Shown piece after piece: positions 1-12,364 of a stretch of 64,000 nt of DNA. The translations under genes were made by a program, and so were the position numbers. The DNA is from Eonycteris spelaea (lineage: Eukaryota; Chordata; Mammalia; Chiroptera; Pteropodidae): NCBI GenBank assembly GCA_003508835.1, contig PUFA01000316.1:372001-436000 (forward strand). Direction: 5' to 3'. Position 1 is the stretch's first letter, and each line of letters starts with the position of its first letter. A model generated the notes under the pieces. That model was not told the origin of the DNA. It did no database searches and worked only from the letters and a program-made list of their open reading frames with translations.

Positions 1-460
1 CATTTGTAAGGAGACATACCTTGATATTTATTAGTGAGGACAGGGAGATGGGATGGATTTAGAGAGGGGAGAGTCAGGCAGGAAGACAAGTTAGGAGAAG
101 AGTGCCAGGCATTAAAGCGGGAACGGATGAAAGCCCAAAGAAAGGTGGTGGGAAGATGGGCCAGACTTGAATGACATTTTCAGATTAGAATTGGCAAGCC
201 CTAGTAATCTACTTCACACTTAGAAGTAGAGTGTGAAAAGTAGGAGCTGAAAGAGATCCCAAGGTTTCAAGCTTGGGTGACTGGAAGATAATGATGCTTT
301 TAATATAAAGAAGGAAAACAGTCAGAAAGGAAAGGAAGTTTTGATGAGAAGAATGACATTTTCATGCTGAGTTTGTGGTAATAACAAGACATGCGTGTAG
401 AAATTCCAACCAAGAGTTGGGATGGTGGGTCTGGAGCTGGGGGAATTTGAGCTGAAGTCT
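1..460 (-). repeat. LINE-2 (L2) ORF2 fragment
   Basis: Purine-rich on the plus strand. Read on the minus strand it follows the 3' half of the L2 reverse-transcriptase ORF, including the stretch equivalent to 'aagcttgggtgactggaag' (269-287) and 'ggtctggagctggggga' (428-444). It is strongly diverged and has no open frame. Its upstream edge lies outside the window. The assignment rests on my recollection of the L2 consensus. Confidence 0.6.
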
Positions 461-2004
461 TAAATAAGGGCAAGAATGGATCCTTCAGCATGGCCTTAAT
501 CTTAGACATGGAAAGAAGTTATGATTACCTCCAAGAAGATGGAGGACTAACTCAGAATAAGTGAACCAGGATACAGCAGTGCTCAGAGGTAGGATAAAGT
601 GTTCAGGAGCACCAAATGCATGGCACAAGCTAAAGTAGCTCATACACACAGTCTATTTTGTAAATTGCAGTAATGCTTTTAAACTATTAGGATGTTTTCA
701 GATACTGAGGAGCACTTTGCTAAATATTAGGAACTATGGTAGCTGAAAACAGATTGTAGCTTTCGAATGCCTTGAATTGCAGAATGCATTTTCTATCCTG
801 TGAAAAGGGTCATACACAATAAATGTTTTCTCTTAGAGGACAGAGGTTGCCTGGAGCATCATGTAGAGAAAGAATCTGAGCGATACTCAGTGGGAAAGAG
901 CAGTGGGATATATTAGAAATATACACCTCTACTCCCTCTTGGAGGGAGTGGAGAATATTGTATCTAATTGGTCTTCCTTGATTAAACTTTAAATAAAAAT
1001 TCTATTGTTAAAATCTAAGTTTCTATGATTTTCAGAACCTAGTTTATCATACACATTAATTTTTAAAAGGTGGGGGGGGGTGGAAAATATCTCCTCATAG
1101 TTTTATAACGCAGTTTTTTTCAGTGCCAGGACTTGAACAAAGATGTTGAATGTCAGACTCTCTAAGAGTAAATGAATAAAAAAAAATTATTTATTCAGTA
1201 GAATAAATAAGGAAGAATTACTGCACACCTTCAACTCAGTTCTTTGCTAATACAAGTGGGAGGGGTGTGTGTGTGTGTTGTGTGTGTGTGTGTGTGTGTG
1301 TGTGTTCTATTATTTGGGACTTCTAATGGGAGTATGGTGGGAATATGTGAAAGGAATGGAAAGGAATTGCTTTTTACTGAAAGAGGAAAACAAGTTATTT
1401 AAATTTCTCCAGTCAAGAACTTTGATTATAGAAAGCCACAGGCAGGGAACATAAAAAGCAAATGCTGAGTTGAATTATTCACTGAAGATAATTTATGGTA
1501 ACTACATTAATAAAATTTTAGAGGAGACTCTCTACTGTTCTGTGTAAATAAGTGTTGCAAAAAGCTTTTTTTTTTTTTTTAACAAGTATTCATTATTATG
1601 ATATGCAGTGTTCTTAGTCTTGAAAAATTATGCATAAACACTTTTGGAAAATATAATTTAAATACCTTTTGGAATTAATTTTAAAATAATTTTGCTTTGC
1701 AGAATTCTAGAGTTGTAGGTCTTTGTATTTCTTCTAACATATTCACTATATTATAAGAATTTATACCAATCAGAATATAAGCCCCTTGAAGGGGAGGGAG
1801 TATCTGTACCATTAGCATCACTGTGCGTAGTGCCTAACCTGGCCTCCCTCTAGTCTCCTCTGACCTTTCTTCTTGTTCACTGACATTTTCAAGAGTCAGC
1901 TTTTATAATCCCACTGAAGAAAGTGTAAGACATGGTCCTGCATCAAAAAACTTAAAATCCAGCTGCTGAGCGAATAGCCACCAGAAATAGATAATGAAGT
2001 AATG
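461..2004. other. No gene or clear repeat recognised
   Basis: About 1.5 kb of AT-rich DNA with no supportable ORF, splice-like exon or RNA gene. It holds a (TG)n microsatellite (1266-1306), a short G run (1072-1082) and a T run (1567-1580). Confidence 0.5.
1266..1306. repeat. (TG)n microsatellite
   Basis: About 20 TG dinucleotides, interrupted once (TGTTGTG) near 1278. The small Cys/Val ORF across it is repeat-derived. Confidence 0.95.
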
Positions 2005-2170
2005 ACAGAGAATTGCAAAATGATTACCACCATAGCATTAGCTAACACCTCTGTTATGTCACATGATGAACAGTTCTTTTTTTATGGTAAGAACTTCTCA
2101 GATCTACTCTCCTAGCGGCTTTTCAAGTATAAAATACAGTGTTTATTAGCTATAATAATTACTATTTTAA
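2005..2170 (-). repeat. L1M 3' end fragment (inverted partner of 3063-3214)
   Basis: The reverse complement is an old L1 3'UTR, recognisable from the segment equivalent to 'taatactgtattgtatacttgaaa' and the following 'gagtagatct' region. It closely matches the plus-strand L1M tail at 3063-3214, so the two form a long inverted repeat with about 0.9 kb between the arms. Confidence 0.75.
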
Positions 2171-2344
2171 CACCCTGATTGCATTTTTATTCCTTTTTTC
2201 AGCCACAGATAAGTTCTATTCTCAGGTCTGTATATGCAGCAGAGCAAGAGATGAACAATATAAAGTAACTCTACTATTATATTTCCTGTGCACAATTACT
2301 ATCTCTTTTCCTGTATCTTTGTTCTCACTATTTTCTTTCTGATA

Positions 2345-2560
2345 AGGGCCTCTTGTACTAATTCCTTTTATTCATTTGTCAAAACCCTAACTTTTTTTCA
2401 AATCTCATCTTGAATGCCACCTTCAAACAAATTTTCCTGGTCTCCCTTAAGCAGGTATCATCTCTCCCTTTGAATTTCAGCTCACTTTCTTTTCCCTCTC
2501 CTTGCTACTTATCTTAAATGGAAATTGTGTTTCATTCAATAGAGTCCAGAATCTCAGTGG
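2345..2560 (+). repeat. Possible L2 3'-end fragment
   Basis: The pyrimidine-rich segment 'aaatctcatcttgaatgcc' followed by 'ttttcctggtctccctt' resembles the L2 3' region ('caaatgtcacctt...ccttccctg'). Weak match. Confidence 0.35.
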
Positions 2561-2574
2561 CGTCACTTTCCTAT

Positions 2575-2745
2575 TTGTGATATCTTGTGTGCATTACTAG
2601 CCTCTCTATGTCTGTGGTTTTATCATCATCAAAGGGATAGGAGTAATAGTTGCTTGTTTACATGGTTATGGTGATATGAGATAACATATGTAAAGTACTT
2701 ATGACAGTGCCTAGCACATAATAAACATTCAGTAATGAACAGCTT
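2575..2745 (+). repeat. MIR SINE
   Basis: The 3' half of a MIR: the 'gagataacatatgtaaagtac' segment followed by 'cagtgcctagcacataataaac', the conserved MIR/L2 tail. It is diverged, as expected for an element that predates placental radiation. Confidence 0.7.
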
Positions 2746-2944
2746 TTATGGCAGCACTTTAGAGTGCCTGCCATATAGCAAGTATATTTATATATGGATT
2801 TAAATAATGATGATAACATTGAGTAAATGATGAGTTTGTTGTGGTCTGATTCCTCTCAGAACAAGGAAGTTGGAAAAAGATCAGGGTAAAATGGATTTGA
2901 TTGAAGGTGCATTTGTTGCATTTTTGCTTTGTGCCAGCATTACA

Positions 2945-3290
2945 TATACAATACGAGTATGACAGACAATATCGGGTAGAAATGGGGAGAAGTTGGTCAA
3001 AGGATACAAACTTCCACAAACTTAAAAGATGAATACATTCCGAAGATCTAATGTACAGCATAGTGATTATAGCTAATAATACTGTCTTTTAGACTTGAAA
3101 GCTTTTAGGAGAGTAGATCTGAGATGTTCTTACCACAAAAAAAGAACTGTTCATCCTGTGACATAACAGAGATGTCAGCCAATGCTATGGTGGTAATCAT
3201 TTTGCAATCGTCAAAATCAACACATTGTACATCTTAAACTCACACAAGGTTATATGTCAATTATATCTCAATAAAGCTGGGGTGGGGGGC
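2945..3290 (+). repeat. L1M 3'UTR
   Basis: Old L1 3' end: 'gttggtcaaaggatacaaac', then 'aatgtacagcatagtgatta', and at the end 'caattatatctcaataaagc' (3258-3277), a degenerate L1 polyadenylation region. 3063-3214 pairs with 2012-2165. Confidence 0.8.
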
Positions 3291-3394
3291 AGAGACACAG
3301 TCTATGATCCCAGTGTGGATACTAAAATAAAGTGAGGAGCAAAGGAAATTAATTAAAAATTGTGACACTGTTGAGAAGAAAAGAAGGGACCAAA

Positions 3395-3800
3395 ATTGGG
3401 GAAAATAAAGGAGGGGAACCTACTTGAGATGAATAGGAAAGTCCTCCCTGAGGAAGTGGGTTTAAGCAGAGATCAAAACATGATAAAGAGCAAGCCAGGA
3501 GCAGAGCTGGGGGGAGGAACATACCGGTGAAGGCTCTGAGGTGAGGCAGGGTTCGAGGTGTTGCAGAAACTGACGTTCACTGCAGCTGGAGTCAGCAAGA
3601 AGTGGAACCGGAAACAAAGGCAGGGATCAGATTATGTAAGGCTCTCTAGGCCGTTAGAAGGAGTTTGGGTTGTACTGGACTTGACTGAGACCGTGTGATT
3701 TTCAGCTGGGCTAAAGGCTATGGAAAATGTAGAGAAAGGTTTGGGAGCAGGCATTTGAGAGGCCAGAGCAAAGCCGTGGGATTGTGGCTAAGAACAGTGT
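3395..3800 (-). repeat. L2 3'-half fragment
   Basis: The plus strand reads as the reverse complement of the L2 C-terminal RT / 3' region: 'gaggaagtgggtttaagcaga', 'gcaagccaggagcagagct', and later 'ggatcagattatgtaaggct' followed by 'ggagtttgggttgta'. Divergence is high and no frame is open. The right edge is uncertain. Confidence 0.65.
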
Positions 3801-5618
3801 CAGAGGAGACAAGAATTCATCTGCGAAGTGGAGGAGTTGCACTGGGCGTACAAGGAGCTGTTCTCTTTGGAGGGTGTCGCTCTCCACAACAGCTGCTGCC
3901 TTGCTGTCATGGGCTGTGACAGGACTTTTCTCATAGCAGACGAAAAGTCGAGCCGCCACAGTGACCTTTTGGAATAGATGGCTTCTTTTCTGCCAAGTTG
4001 AACCTTTTCTGGGAATATGTGTGCTCAGAGAGCTCTTTGAACTTAGTGCAGGGTGGGTAAATGCTATCCTTCACCAACTTTCGACCCCTTTCCTTTCATG
4101 TCAGCAGAAGGAAATAAATCATTTATGTTAGTTTGGGTAATTGAAGAAGCTTTTCATTTCCAATTTACCCTCATGTGTGTGACTAATTTGGGTTAATAAT
4201 CATTATTACCTACATACAGCTTTTCAAGGGATGGACCTTGAGTTGGAAAACATTGCATTTCTATAAAAATTGGCATAATGACCTTGAACTTAAGCTTTCT
4301 AGTCTAAACGTGAAACCTGAGAGTTAACATTGTATTACATTTCCAATAATGATTGTGTCCTTTTTCTTTCAGGCTTCCTTCAGGATTTTAATCATCCTAC
4401 AGCCTCTTTGAGAATGATTGAACTTCCACCTTCCCTTAAGTTAAAATTTTAAATTCTATTGAACATTTTTGTAGAGTATTTCATTATTTTTACATCATGA
4501 CTTGTGTGGTAATTTAAGATCATAAGTGTTGAAAAAGCTCTTGAAACAAGATTTTATGGTTGGTTTAAATTTTTTTCTTTTAAACTTTTGAATAAGCTCT
4601 TTCCTAGCTAGTTTTACAATCCAAATATTCTTCCCTTTGAACATAAGGTGGTATAAATATATAATGTTCAAGCACCTGACATAAATTTTTATATGGCATA
4701 AAGATTGGAGGCGACACCCCGTGATTCCTCTGACTTTGCTATTTTCTCAGTGTTACCAGGGAATAAATTAATACTCTAATTTTAATTTTATTTACATTTA
4801 TTATTATAAAATTGCCCCACTATTCAAAATCTTCACTACCATAGTAAATTTGATTGATATCATTAGAGTCTCTGTTGATGAAATTTTGAGTGGATCAATG
4901 ATAATATATTTTAATGCTGTAGGTACTTCCAAAAAAACCCTGAAGACTCAACAATTTAAGAAAAATATGAGAAGTTTTTAATAGAACAAAATTATGCCAG
5001 GCTTCTTTCAATATCAAATAGTTTATTATTCATTAATAAGTATATTTCACCAACTTTTTTTTCAAACTTCTACCTCTTAAGTAATATTTGGAAAAAGAAG
5101 GCATAAACTTAAATTTGATATTGTTGCTACTTGCAGTACTTTGGTAGGAAATAAATATGACTTTAGTCGAACTTGGTAGGGGGCATGCGATATCAAAATT
5201 GTCATATTGAGGGTAAACAAAGATTGACTCTATATGTATAAAAATTTTCCCCCAAGATATCAAGACTGGAATTACTTGAGCTAGGAAAAACCAAATTTGT
5301 CTGAGTAGATGTGGCTGCAGGTCCAGCGGGACAGATCTAGTACTGGATCAAGGATTGATTTCTGTGCTAGGCAGAAAATTTGACATTGGTTAAAGAACTA
5401 AAACAACAATGCAGAAATGACTAATTTCTTTTCTTTCATCAAAATTTAAGAACTTTTTCTGCTTTCCTCTACCCCATGAAGTAATAGGTCATCTAGTCAA
5501 CTGAGGTTCTCTCTTGTCTGTCTTGTTACTTTCCACTTTAGCTTGTTTCTTGGAGTTTGTCCTTACTTTATCCACCCCCCTCCTCCCCAGTTTTATGGAA
5601 GAATAATTGCATGTAAAG
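3801..5618. other. No gene or clear repeat recognised
   Basis: AT-rich DNA. No ORF resembles a known protein and no RNA gene is visible. Old repeats too diverged to recognise by eye may be present. Confidence 0.5.
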
Positions 5619-5619
5619 A

Positions 5620-6186
5620 GACATGCACTGCATAATGACATTTCAGTCGACAACGGACCACATATATGACAGTGGTCTCAGAAAATTATAACAGAGCTGA
5701 CAAATTGCTATTACTTAGTGACATAACTGTCAATGTCACAGTGCAACACTACTGTTTTAAAATAGATTTAGTGTAGCCTAAGTGTACAGTGCATTAAACT
5801 CTACAGTAGTGTATAGCAATGTCCTGCCTTCAGGACATTTACTCACCACTCATTGACTCACCCGAGCAACTTCCAGTCTTGTAAGCTCCATTCATGGTAA
5901 ACACCCTATACTGGTGTATCTTTTTTTTTTTTTAATCTTTTATACCATATTTTACTGTAACTTTTCTATGTTTAGATATGTTTAGATACACAAATACTTA
6001 TTTTGTGTTACAGTTGCCTACAGTATTCAGTAGAGTAACATGCTATACAGGTTTGTAGCCTAGAAGCAATAGGCTATACCATCTAGGTTTGTGTAAATGC
6101 ACTACATGATATTTGCATGATGACGAAATCAACTAACGACAGATTTCTCAGAACATATCCTCATTGTTAAATGATGCATGACTGTA
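5620..6186. mobile_element. Tigger-like (Tc1/mariner) non-autonomous DNA transposon
   Basis: Near-palindromic ends: the left end reads 'catgcactgcataatgac' (5622-5639) and the right end 'gttaaatgatgcatgactgta' in inverse, ending at a TA (about 6185). The interior has the conserved blocks 'aggctataccatctaggttt' and 'atgtttagatacacaaatac' of the Tigger4/Zombi group. It is too short to encode transposase, so it is a MITE-like deletion derivative. The family name comes from memory; the terminal inverted repeat is visible. Confidence 0.8.
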
Positions 6187-6660
6187 TATTTAAAGTTTAA
6201 AACATGGTTTGATATACATATACATTGTGAAATAATGATCATAATTAGGATAATTAATATATTTATCACCTCACATGGTTATCTTTGTGTGTGAGTGCGT
6301 AATGAGAATGTTTTAGACTACTCTCTTACCAAATTTCAACTATAAAAGATACTATTATTAACTATAGTCGCCATGCTGCATATTGTATCCCCAGAATTTG
6401 TTCATCTTATCACTGAAAGCTTGTACACTTTGAATAGCACCTTCCCATTCCTCCCACACCCAAGCCTCTTGTAACCACCATCCTATGAGTTTGGCTTTTT
6501 TGTATGTATGTTTGTTTGTTTAAGTTCCACTTATAAGTGAGATCATACAGTATTTGTCTTATTTCACTTAGCATGATATCTTCCAGGTTCATCCATGTTG
6601 TTTCAAACAGCAGAATTTCCTCCTTTCTCATAGCCAAATAATATTTATTCCATTACGTAG
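6187..6660 (-). repeat. L1M 3' end and ORF2 C-terminus
   Basis: Minus-strand L1: 'atatatttatcacctcacatgg' (3'UTR) through 'gtgagatcatacagtatttg' and 'cacttagcatgatatcttcc' to 'ccaaataatatttattcc', the L1 'tggaatattattcagcc' segment read in reverse. It abuts the right end of the Tigger-like element. The frame is broken. Confidence 0.85.
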
Positions 6661-6672
6661 ATATATATATAC

Positions 6673-6704
<32 letters not shown>

Positions 6705-6713
6705 GTATATACA
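6661..6713. repeat. (AT)n/(ATGT)n microsatellite
   Basis: Alternating AT with interspersed ATGT/ACAT units, placed at the point where the minus-strand L1 becomes unrecognisable. The Tyr/Ile-rich minus ORF over it is an artefact. Confidence 0.9.
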
Positions 6714-9516
6714 GTGTGGATACTGAAGTGTGGATACTGAATCTCATTGTGGAAGGAGTATATTTATAGAACTCCCAATATGCCTTTATAGATTTTTTTG
6801 GTGATAGTTTATTCGATAGCTTTCTTGGTAGCTTACACATCCATCAGAACCCAATTAGCCTCATCGTTCAGTTGGAAATAGTGGTGGTACTGAGATAAAG
6901 TGAACAGATAGATGGGGCCCAGGAAATTCAAGCTTTATTAAGCTTGCCAAAGATTGGAGCTTTTTCTCATAATTCTTGGTAAAGGTAGCGTGTTTACATA
7001 TAGAAAAATTAGGAGAAATAACTGAAAGGAATACTCGTTTGACTATAAGATTACAATTGCGAGCTTTAAAGTGTCATTTTTTTATTAGAAAAATTCGTAT
7101 CTTAAAACATGCTAACTTTTAGAATGTTAGAAATGTATTCATTTTTTGTTAATTCTCTACATATGATCATTTTCACAAATCTTTCAACATCTCATTAATT
7201 GATGTCTTTGGGGGAGTTTCATTTTTTCTCCTTTCATCATAACAAATTCCAATTTAGCTTCTTAGTTCAAAATAATTCAGTACAGACTGTGTTGTCTTCT
7301 GTAGAATGTCATGTCACCTCCAATAAATTGTGAAAAAAATCATACTTTAATTATACAACCTGAGGATGGCTCTTGATTTTTAATCATCTGAAAAAAGGGC
7401 TTTAAAAAAACACCAAAGGAAATAATAATATGCTAAGCCATATTTTATTTATTTTATTGTAATTACAATCTACTGACTTTTTTCAATATTTTTCTCAATT
7501 ATTTATTTTATATAGTCAGATTGAATCACTACCAATACATCATAATTCTAAAATACAATATTATATCTAAAGAATTAGTGATTGTAGCATTGTTTAATGT
7601 TAAATGAAATTATGAATAACTTTATTCTCTGTGCTCCATTTGACTTTTTTTTTCCTCACCTATCAGGGAATCTAAAAAAGTAAAGTGAAACTCAGTTGGT
7701 TGTCTTTGAAAAATAATAATTTGAGGTGAGAGTTAGTTGATAGTGTAGTAAAGTCTGGTGATAGCTTTCTCAGGAGATATCTTATGCAAAAATGATGGAG
7801 GTCTGCCCATCACTACACAGAGAACGCTGACATTCTTGACTTTAATAGCAAAGCAGTTATCTTTCGCACCTGCTCTAGTCTCTGAATAGCTGTCATGTAC
7901 TCCAACAAAAGAGAGGAAAACCTGTCACTATGATTTAAAAAATATTCATTGGCATAAGAAAAAGAAAAATATTTTGAGCACTTAGAATTTATTTTTCTTG
8001 CTCTATTATGCCTGGTTTTTACAGTGAGTTATTTGTTATATTTAATAGTATTAGAATTTTCCTATCGAGTTCATAAGTGTGGCTTCATTATTATAGAAAG
8101 TTCTTTGAATTATTAAAGAGATCCTGTGTGCAAGCTCTATGAGTAAAAGGTTATGTACTTATGATTACTGAATTTTTAGTGGCATGCAATGGAATGAAAC
8201 ATCTAGATAAAATGTAAGTGCAGTTTTACAAGATGTATGGGTAAGACAGAATTTAAAGTTAAAATGATTCCTAAAATTTTGCTAAATAAAATAAGTTTAA
8301 AAATGGAATAAAATGCATATCGAAATTGATTATTAGAAAAACAAAGGTTCTTATAGCTTTTGAGGTTCCTGACAGGTTGACTGTGAAGCCAGAGCTCGTA
8401 AATGCTTTAAAAATATGAAATGCGATTGCTTTTTTACACCATTTTTATTTCTAGCTATTGCTGCTTTCTTGGGTAAAATTGTGAAGGGAGCCTGTGCGAT
8501 CTCTTGTGCATTTGTGTTTACGCAGCAGGTGTCTCCTCTCGTGGCGTTTCACATGCTGATGTTTCTTATGCTGCTGTCTTTCCACTTTAACTTTCCTTTT
8601 AAAAATATGCAATAGGTTTTAAATTTGTATAAACACATGTGCACGCACAGTGTGAGTACATAAAGTATAGCAAAAATTTAATCTGACTCATCTTTTAACA
8701 AACACTAAAATTAAGAACCCAAATTAATTTTCTCCTGTAAGTATTATCACTATAAGAAATTATACAATTATTTCAGTACAGCTGCTGTTACTTAAACTGT
8801 CTTTGGAACGCTTCCCTTGAAATGTCCTTAAGAATCTGTAAAACATTTAAAATATGTCTTCAGTGGTGGCAGGTCATCATTCTTTGAGGAAATGGAAACA
8901 AAATTTGGTTTTGAAGTAGCAGAAATGCATTCAGAGCCATAAATGATGAACAGGTAACTGATTGTTTCTGATAAAATCTATTTTGGGGGCTATATTTGAG
9001 AATAGGCTGTAAAGAACTTGTTACATGCAGAAAAGAGGAAAAATGAAAAAGCAGGGAGGAAAAGGAGGACCCCAAAACAAAATGACTATAATAGTGATTT
9101 GAAAAGAAAAATATGACTGGTTTCAACGGTTATTGAAAAAGCTTGGTGTTTTCCCTGGTGACTGTTTTGAAAGAATACAATCATTTAGAAGTACTGGCAG
9201 CCCACAAAAAACTAAGATTTTACATGATTTTCATTTATACTTTTGAGGACATTATATCAATATTACCATTTAAGGCAATATAAATTAAAATGGAATCTGA
9301 TTAATTCTTCCTAAGGCTCTTCCACCCACCTAGCATCAGTCTGGCCAAAAAACTTACTCTCTCCACCTTGTGCCATCATTTTGATGCTTATTGGGACACA
9401 TCTTAGCTTTGTTTAGTTTCTGAAAATTTGTGATTTCCATAGATAGTGCTGAATCAAGATGGCTCCAAAATGTTGGCTTTGGACTGAGGGAACAAAGTAA
9501 ATTTAGAAAAGAGGGG
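6714..9516. other. No gene or clear repeat recognised
   Basis: About 2.8 kb of AT-rich DNA. A short duplicated phrase 'gtgtggatactgaa' lies at about 6715-6740. A 66-residue plus ORF at 8415-8615 has no recognisable family and no supporting context, so it is not annotated. Confidence 0.5.
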
Positions 9517-9543
9517 AAGGAGCTGAGAGAAACAGAGAGAGAA

Positions 9544-9622
<79 letters not shown>

Positions 9623-9750
9623 AAGAAAGAAAGAAAGAAAGAAAGGAAGGAAGGAAGGAAGAAGGAAGAAGGAAGAGAAGAAGAAAGAAGAAGAAGAAAG
9701 GAAGGAAGAAGGAAGAAAGAAAGAAAAAGAAAGAAAGAAAGGAGAGAGAC
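9517..9750. repeat. Long purine microsatellite (GA)n then (GAAA)n/(GAAG)n
   Basis: (GA)n with CAGA interruptions to about 9617, then GAAA units to about 9645, then mixed GGAA/GAAGAA to about 9750. The plus strand is almost purely purine, which permits triplex (H-DNA) structure. Several overlapping Ser/Leu and Arg/Glu ORFs come only from the repeat. Confidence 0.97.
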
Positions 9751-11344
9751 ACCATTGTAACAGGAACTTTGAGTGGTTTTCACATTGAGAGGCTACCATC
9801 TGGATAGGGATCAAAAATGATCAATTCAATACCAGTTGCTAGCTGAAATTTTATACTAATTATCCAAGCTTCATTATGTTTTACCTCATAAGACTGAGCG
9901 GTATACTTGAAAGAGATCAAGATTTAGATTTAGGAGACCTAGTCCTAATTCAGCTCTGACCCTAAATTATTTGTAATTTTGACAAATTACTTCAAGAAAA
10001 TGGTAGTTTTCTCCTAAATGGCTCCTTTGAGATAAACAGGTACTGGTGCCTCTTTCGTATGGATAAGGAATTTAAGAAACAAGCCAACAATAGCAAAATA
10101 AATTACCTAAAATCAGGAGGTGGAGCTATTCTTGGAAGGATGCTGCTTTTCTATCATAAAAAGCCACTTCTCTGTGAGATTATAGCTCAAAAATTTCCTT
10201 TAAATTTGCCTGAAATCACTCAAGAAAGAGGTTATTGTGCTAGAATAAACTTCCCTGTCAGTGAAACTGAACAATTCTGGAGGAAAATACTCTCTCAACT
10301 ATACAAGAATAAACTAGAAAAATCTATGGTGGCTTATAAAATTAAGGATAGGTTTACTTATTACCTTTTTATTTGGTTTAAACGCTGCTAGTGATTTCTG
10401 GCTCAAATGTTTAGTTTGTTCATCACTGCAAAAATTTCAAAGCACATAAGATTACATTAAAAGCAGTCTTCCAGTCATCTGGAAATCAAATACTAAAATC
10501 TTAGGCACTCAGTTTCCATATTTCAGAATGGTTTTCGTGCCCAATGTTTAATCCTAACTAACAACATTTCAGACCCTACTATGTTAAAAGCATTATAGGC
10601 TGTTCAGAATAATTGCTATAACAATACTACATATACAAATATTACATAATGTCCCTGGACATCATGCACTATAGATACAGATTCTGAACAGAATATTTTT
10701 ATGCCCTCTTGCATTAACTTACTTCTCTAGCCTATAGACAGAGATGATTTCATTTGAAAAGATAGTTACAACAGAAAAAAAATCAGTGGAGTGTTCATAA
10801 ATATTTGCATTTGTCGATATGTTTTTTTTTGTTTTTATAAGAAGGGAATGAAAGAACAAAACATCCATGGTTCAAGGATGCTTAATCAGATGTCTCATTC
10901 TCTCTGTCTCCTCAAAGTTGCCTGGCAGTTTCTCCAACATCTTATACATTCTGAATTATTGCACTGAGGGAAAAAGAAAAGCTAGAATGGCTTTAGGAGA
11001 AAGAAACATTTACAATGTTCTATGAAATTGAGCCATATTAAGTACGCTGAGATGCTTACTCTATTGAACTATTTAAATATATACCTTTTGAAGTGTTATA
11101 GTATATACCATTTGATAAGCATTTTACTATAAAAATATTGGCCCTTAAGAATGTAACTTATGCCATATTTTTCCTTTGGGAATAAAACTCCTCTATTTGA
11201 ATTATTATTAATAGCTTATGCAATAACAAGAATAAAATTTTATATAGCTTTATGTTAATAAAGCATTGTCACAAATTTATAATCCAGTAAAAGTCTTTTT
11301 TTCTTCTTTCCCAATGTTTCTCTCCCTTTACCTTCTTCATTCTT
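9751..11344. other. Mostly unassigned; possible MIR at 9918-10100
   Basis: 'gacctagtcctaattcagct' and 'gacaaattacttcaagaaaa' at 9918-10010 resemble the plus-strand 5' half of MIR. The rest shows no repeat I can name. A 110-residue ORF at 10059-10391 overlaps the MIR-like segment, has no recognisable domain and is probably chance. Confidence 0.4.
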
Positions 11345-12068
11345 TTTAAAAGTTTTATTGATATATAATTGACATATGATATTATATGACATTTAGTATT
11401 TGTATTAGCATTAGTATACAATGTAATGATTTTATATATGTATATACTGCAAAATGATTACCAGATTAAGTTTAGTTAATATCTATCACCTCACATAGTT
11501 ACAATTTTTTGTGTGCGATGAGAACTTTTAAGATGTACTCTCTTAGCAACTTTCGAATCTGCAATATAATATTGTTTTATACTCACCACGCTGTACATTC
11601 CATCCTGGAACTTATCAGGTTTCTAACTAGAACTACATCTTTTGACCCCCTTTACCCATTTCACCCATCTCTTACCCCATGCCTCTGGCAACCACCCATC
11701 TGCTATCTGTATCTGTGAGTTTGTTTTTTCTTTTAGATTTCATAGGTAAGTGATATCATACAGTATTTATCTATCTTCATCTGACTTATTTCACTTAGCA
11801 TAATGCCCTCAAGGACTATCCATGTTGTCACAAATGGCAGGATTCCCTTCTTTTTATGGCTGAATAATATTCACATATATATACGTATATATATATATCA
11901 CATTTTTAAATCTATTCACTGATGGAAATTTAGGTTGCTTCATGTCTTGGCTATTGTAAATAATGATGCAATGATCATGGAAGTGCAAGTTTGTTTTTTT
12001 TGGGGGGGGATAATTTGTTTTCTTTAAATAAATACTCAGAAGTGGAATTACTGGATCAGATGATACTT
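11345..12068 (-). repeat. L1 3' end, outer half of an L1 split by provirus A
   Basis: Starts with the reverse complement of an L1 3' terminus ('tattgatatataattgacat') and runs through the 3'UTR and ORF2 C-terminus ('ctgaataatattcacat', 'gtggaattactggatcagatg'). It stops exactly at the LTR start at 12069. The same L1 resumes at 20673 with 'ctatttttaattttttt', the next L1 sequence on this strand, so one L1 was cut by the provirus. Confidence 0.92.
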
Positions 12069-12221
12069 TGTTAACGGTGGATAATTTTCCAGTAAGCCAG
12101 CATTAAGGATTTACTCTGCTTCTGTAATTGCTTGCTTGTTTGATGTTAACCAGGGTGTGGTAATCTGCTCAAAGATATGCTAACGGCCCACTTCTGCTTT
12201 TATAATCTGCTTGCTTGTTTC

Positions 12222-12230
12222 TTTATAAGC
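12222..12230 (+). promoter_or_regulatory. TATA-like box of provirus A 5' LTR
   Basis: 'tttataagc' lies about 75 bp upstream of the AATAAA signal, the usual U3/R arrangement of short class I LTRs. The same box is kept in the 3' LTR near 20536-20545. Confidence 0.6.
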
Positions 12231-12300
12231 TGCCTCTAATGGAAGCTCCGGGCTGATCTCTTCTAATCATGCGTGGTAGAGAGTCAGTTGCCAGCTGGCT

Positions 12301-12306
12301 AATAAA
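12301..12306 (+). promoter_or_regulatory. Polyadenylation signal of provirus A 5' LTR
   Basis: AATAAA. The 3' LTR has 'cttataaag' at the equivalent place (20612-20620), so the copy that would act on a transcript is mutated by one base. Both solo LTRs keep AATAAA on the minus strand. Confidence 0.6.
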
Positions 12307-12364
12307 GGCTCACAATTCATCTCAATTGGCTCGTGGTTCTTAGATTTGAGCGAACCACAACATT

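Larger units (their letters stand above)
12069..12362 (+). repeat. Provirus A 5' LTR
   Basis: 294 bp, begins TGTTAA and ends CCACAACA (TG...CA). U3 has one copy of the motif 'gttaaccagggtgtggtaa' that is reiterated in the solo LTRs of this family, a TATA-like 'tttataagc' (12222-12230) and AATAAA (12301-12306). The same LTR occurs as solo copies at 22454-22756 and 37165-37477 (minus strand). Confidence 0.93.

Noticed and set aside
9354..9814. Ser/Leu-rich and Arg/Glu-rich ORFs in several frames
   Set aside because: Low-complexity translations of the (GA)n/(GAAA)n tract.
10059..10391. 110-residue plus ORF
   Set aside because: Overlaps a MIR-like segment; no domain, no splice or promoter context. 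AT-rich DNA easily gives such ORFs.
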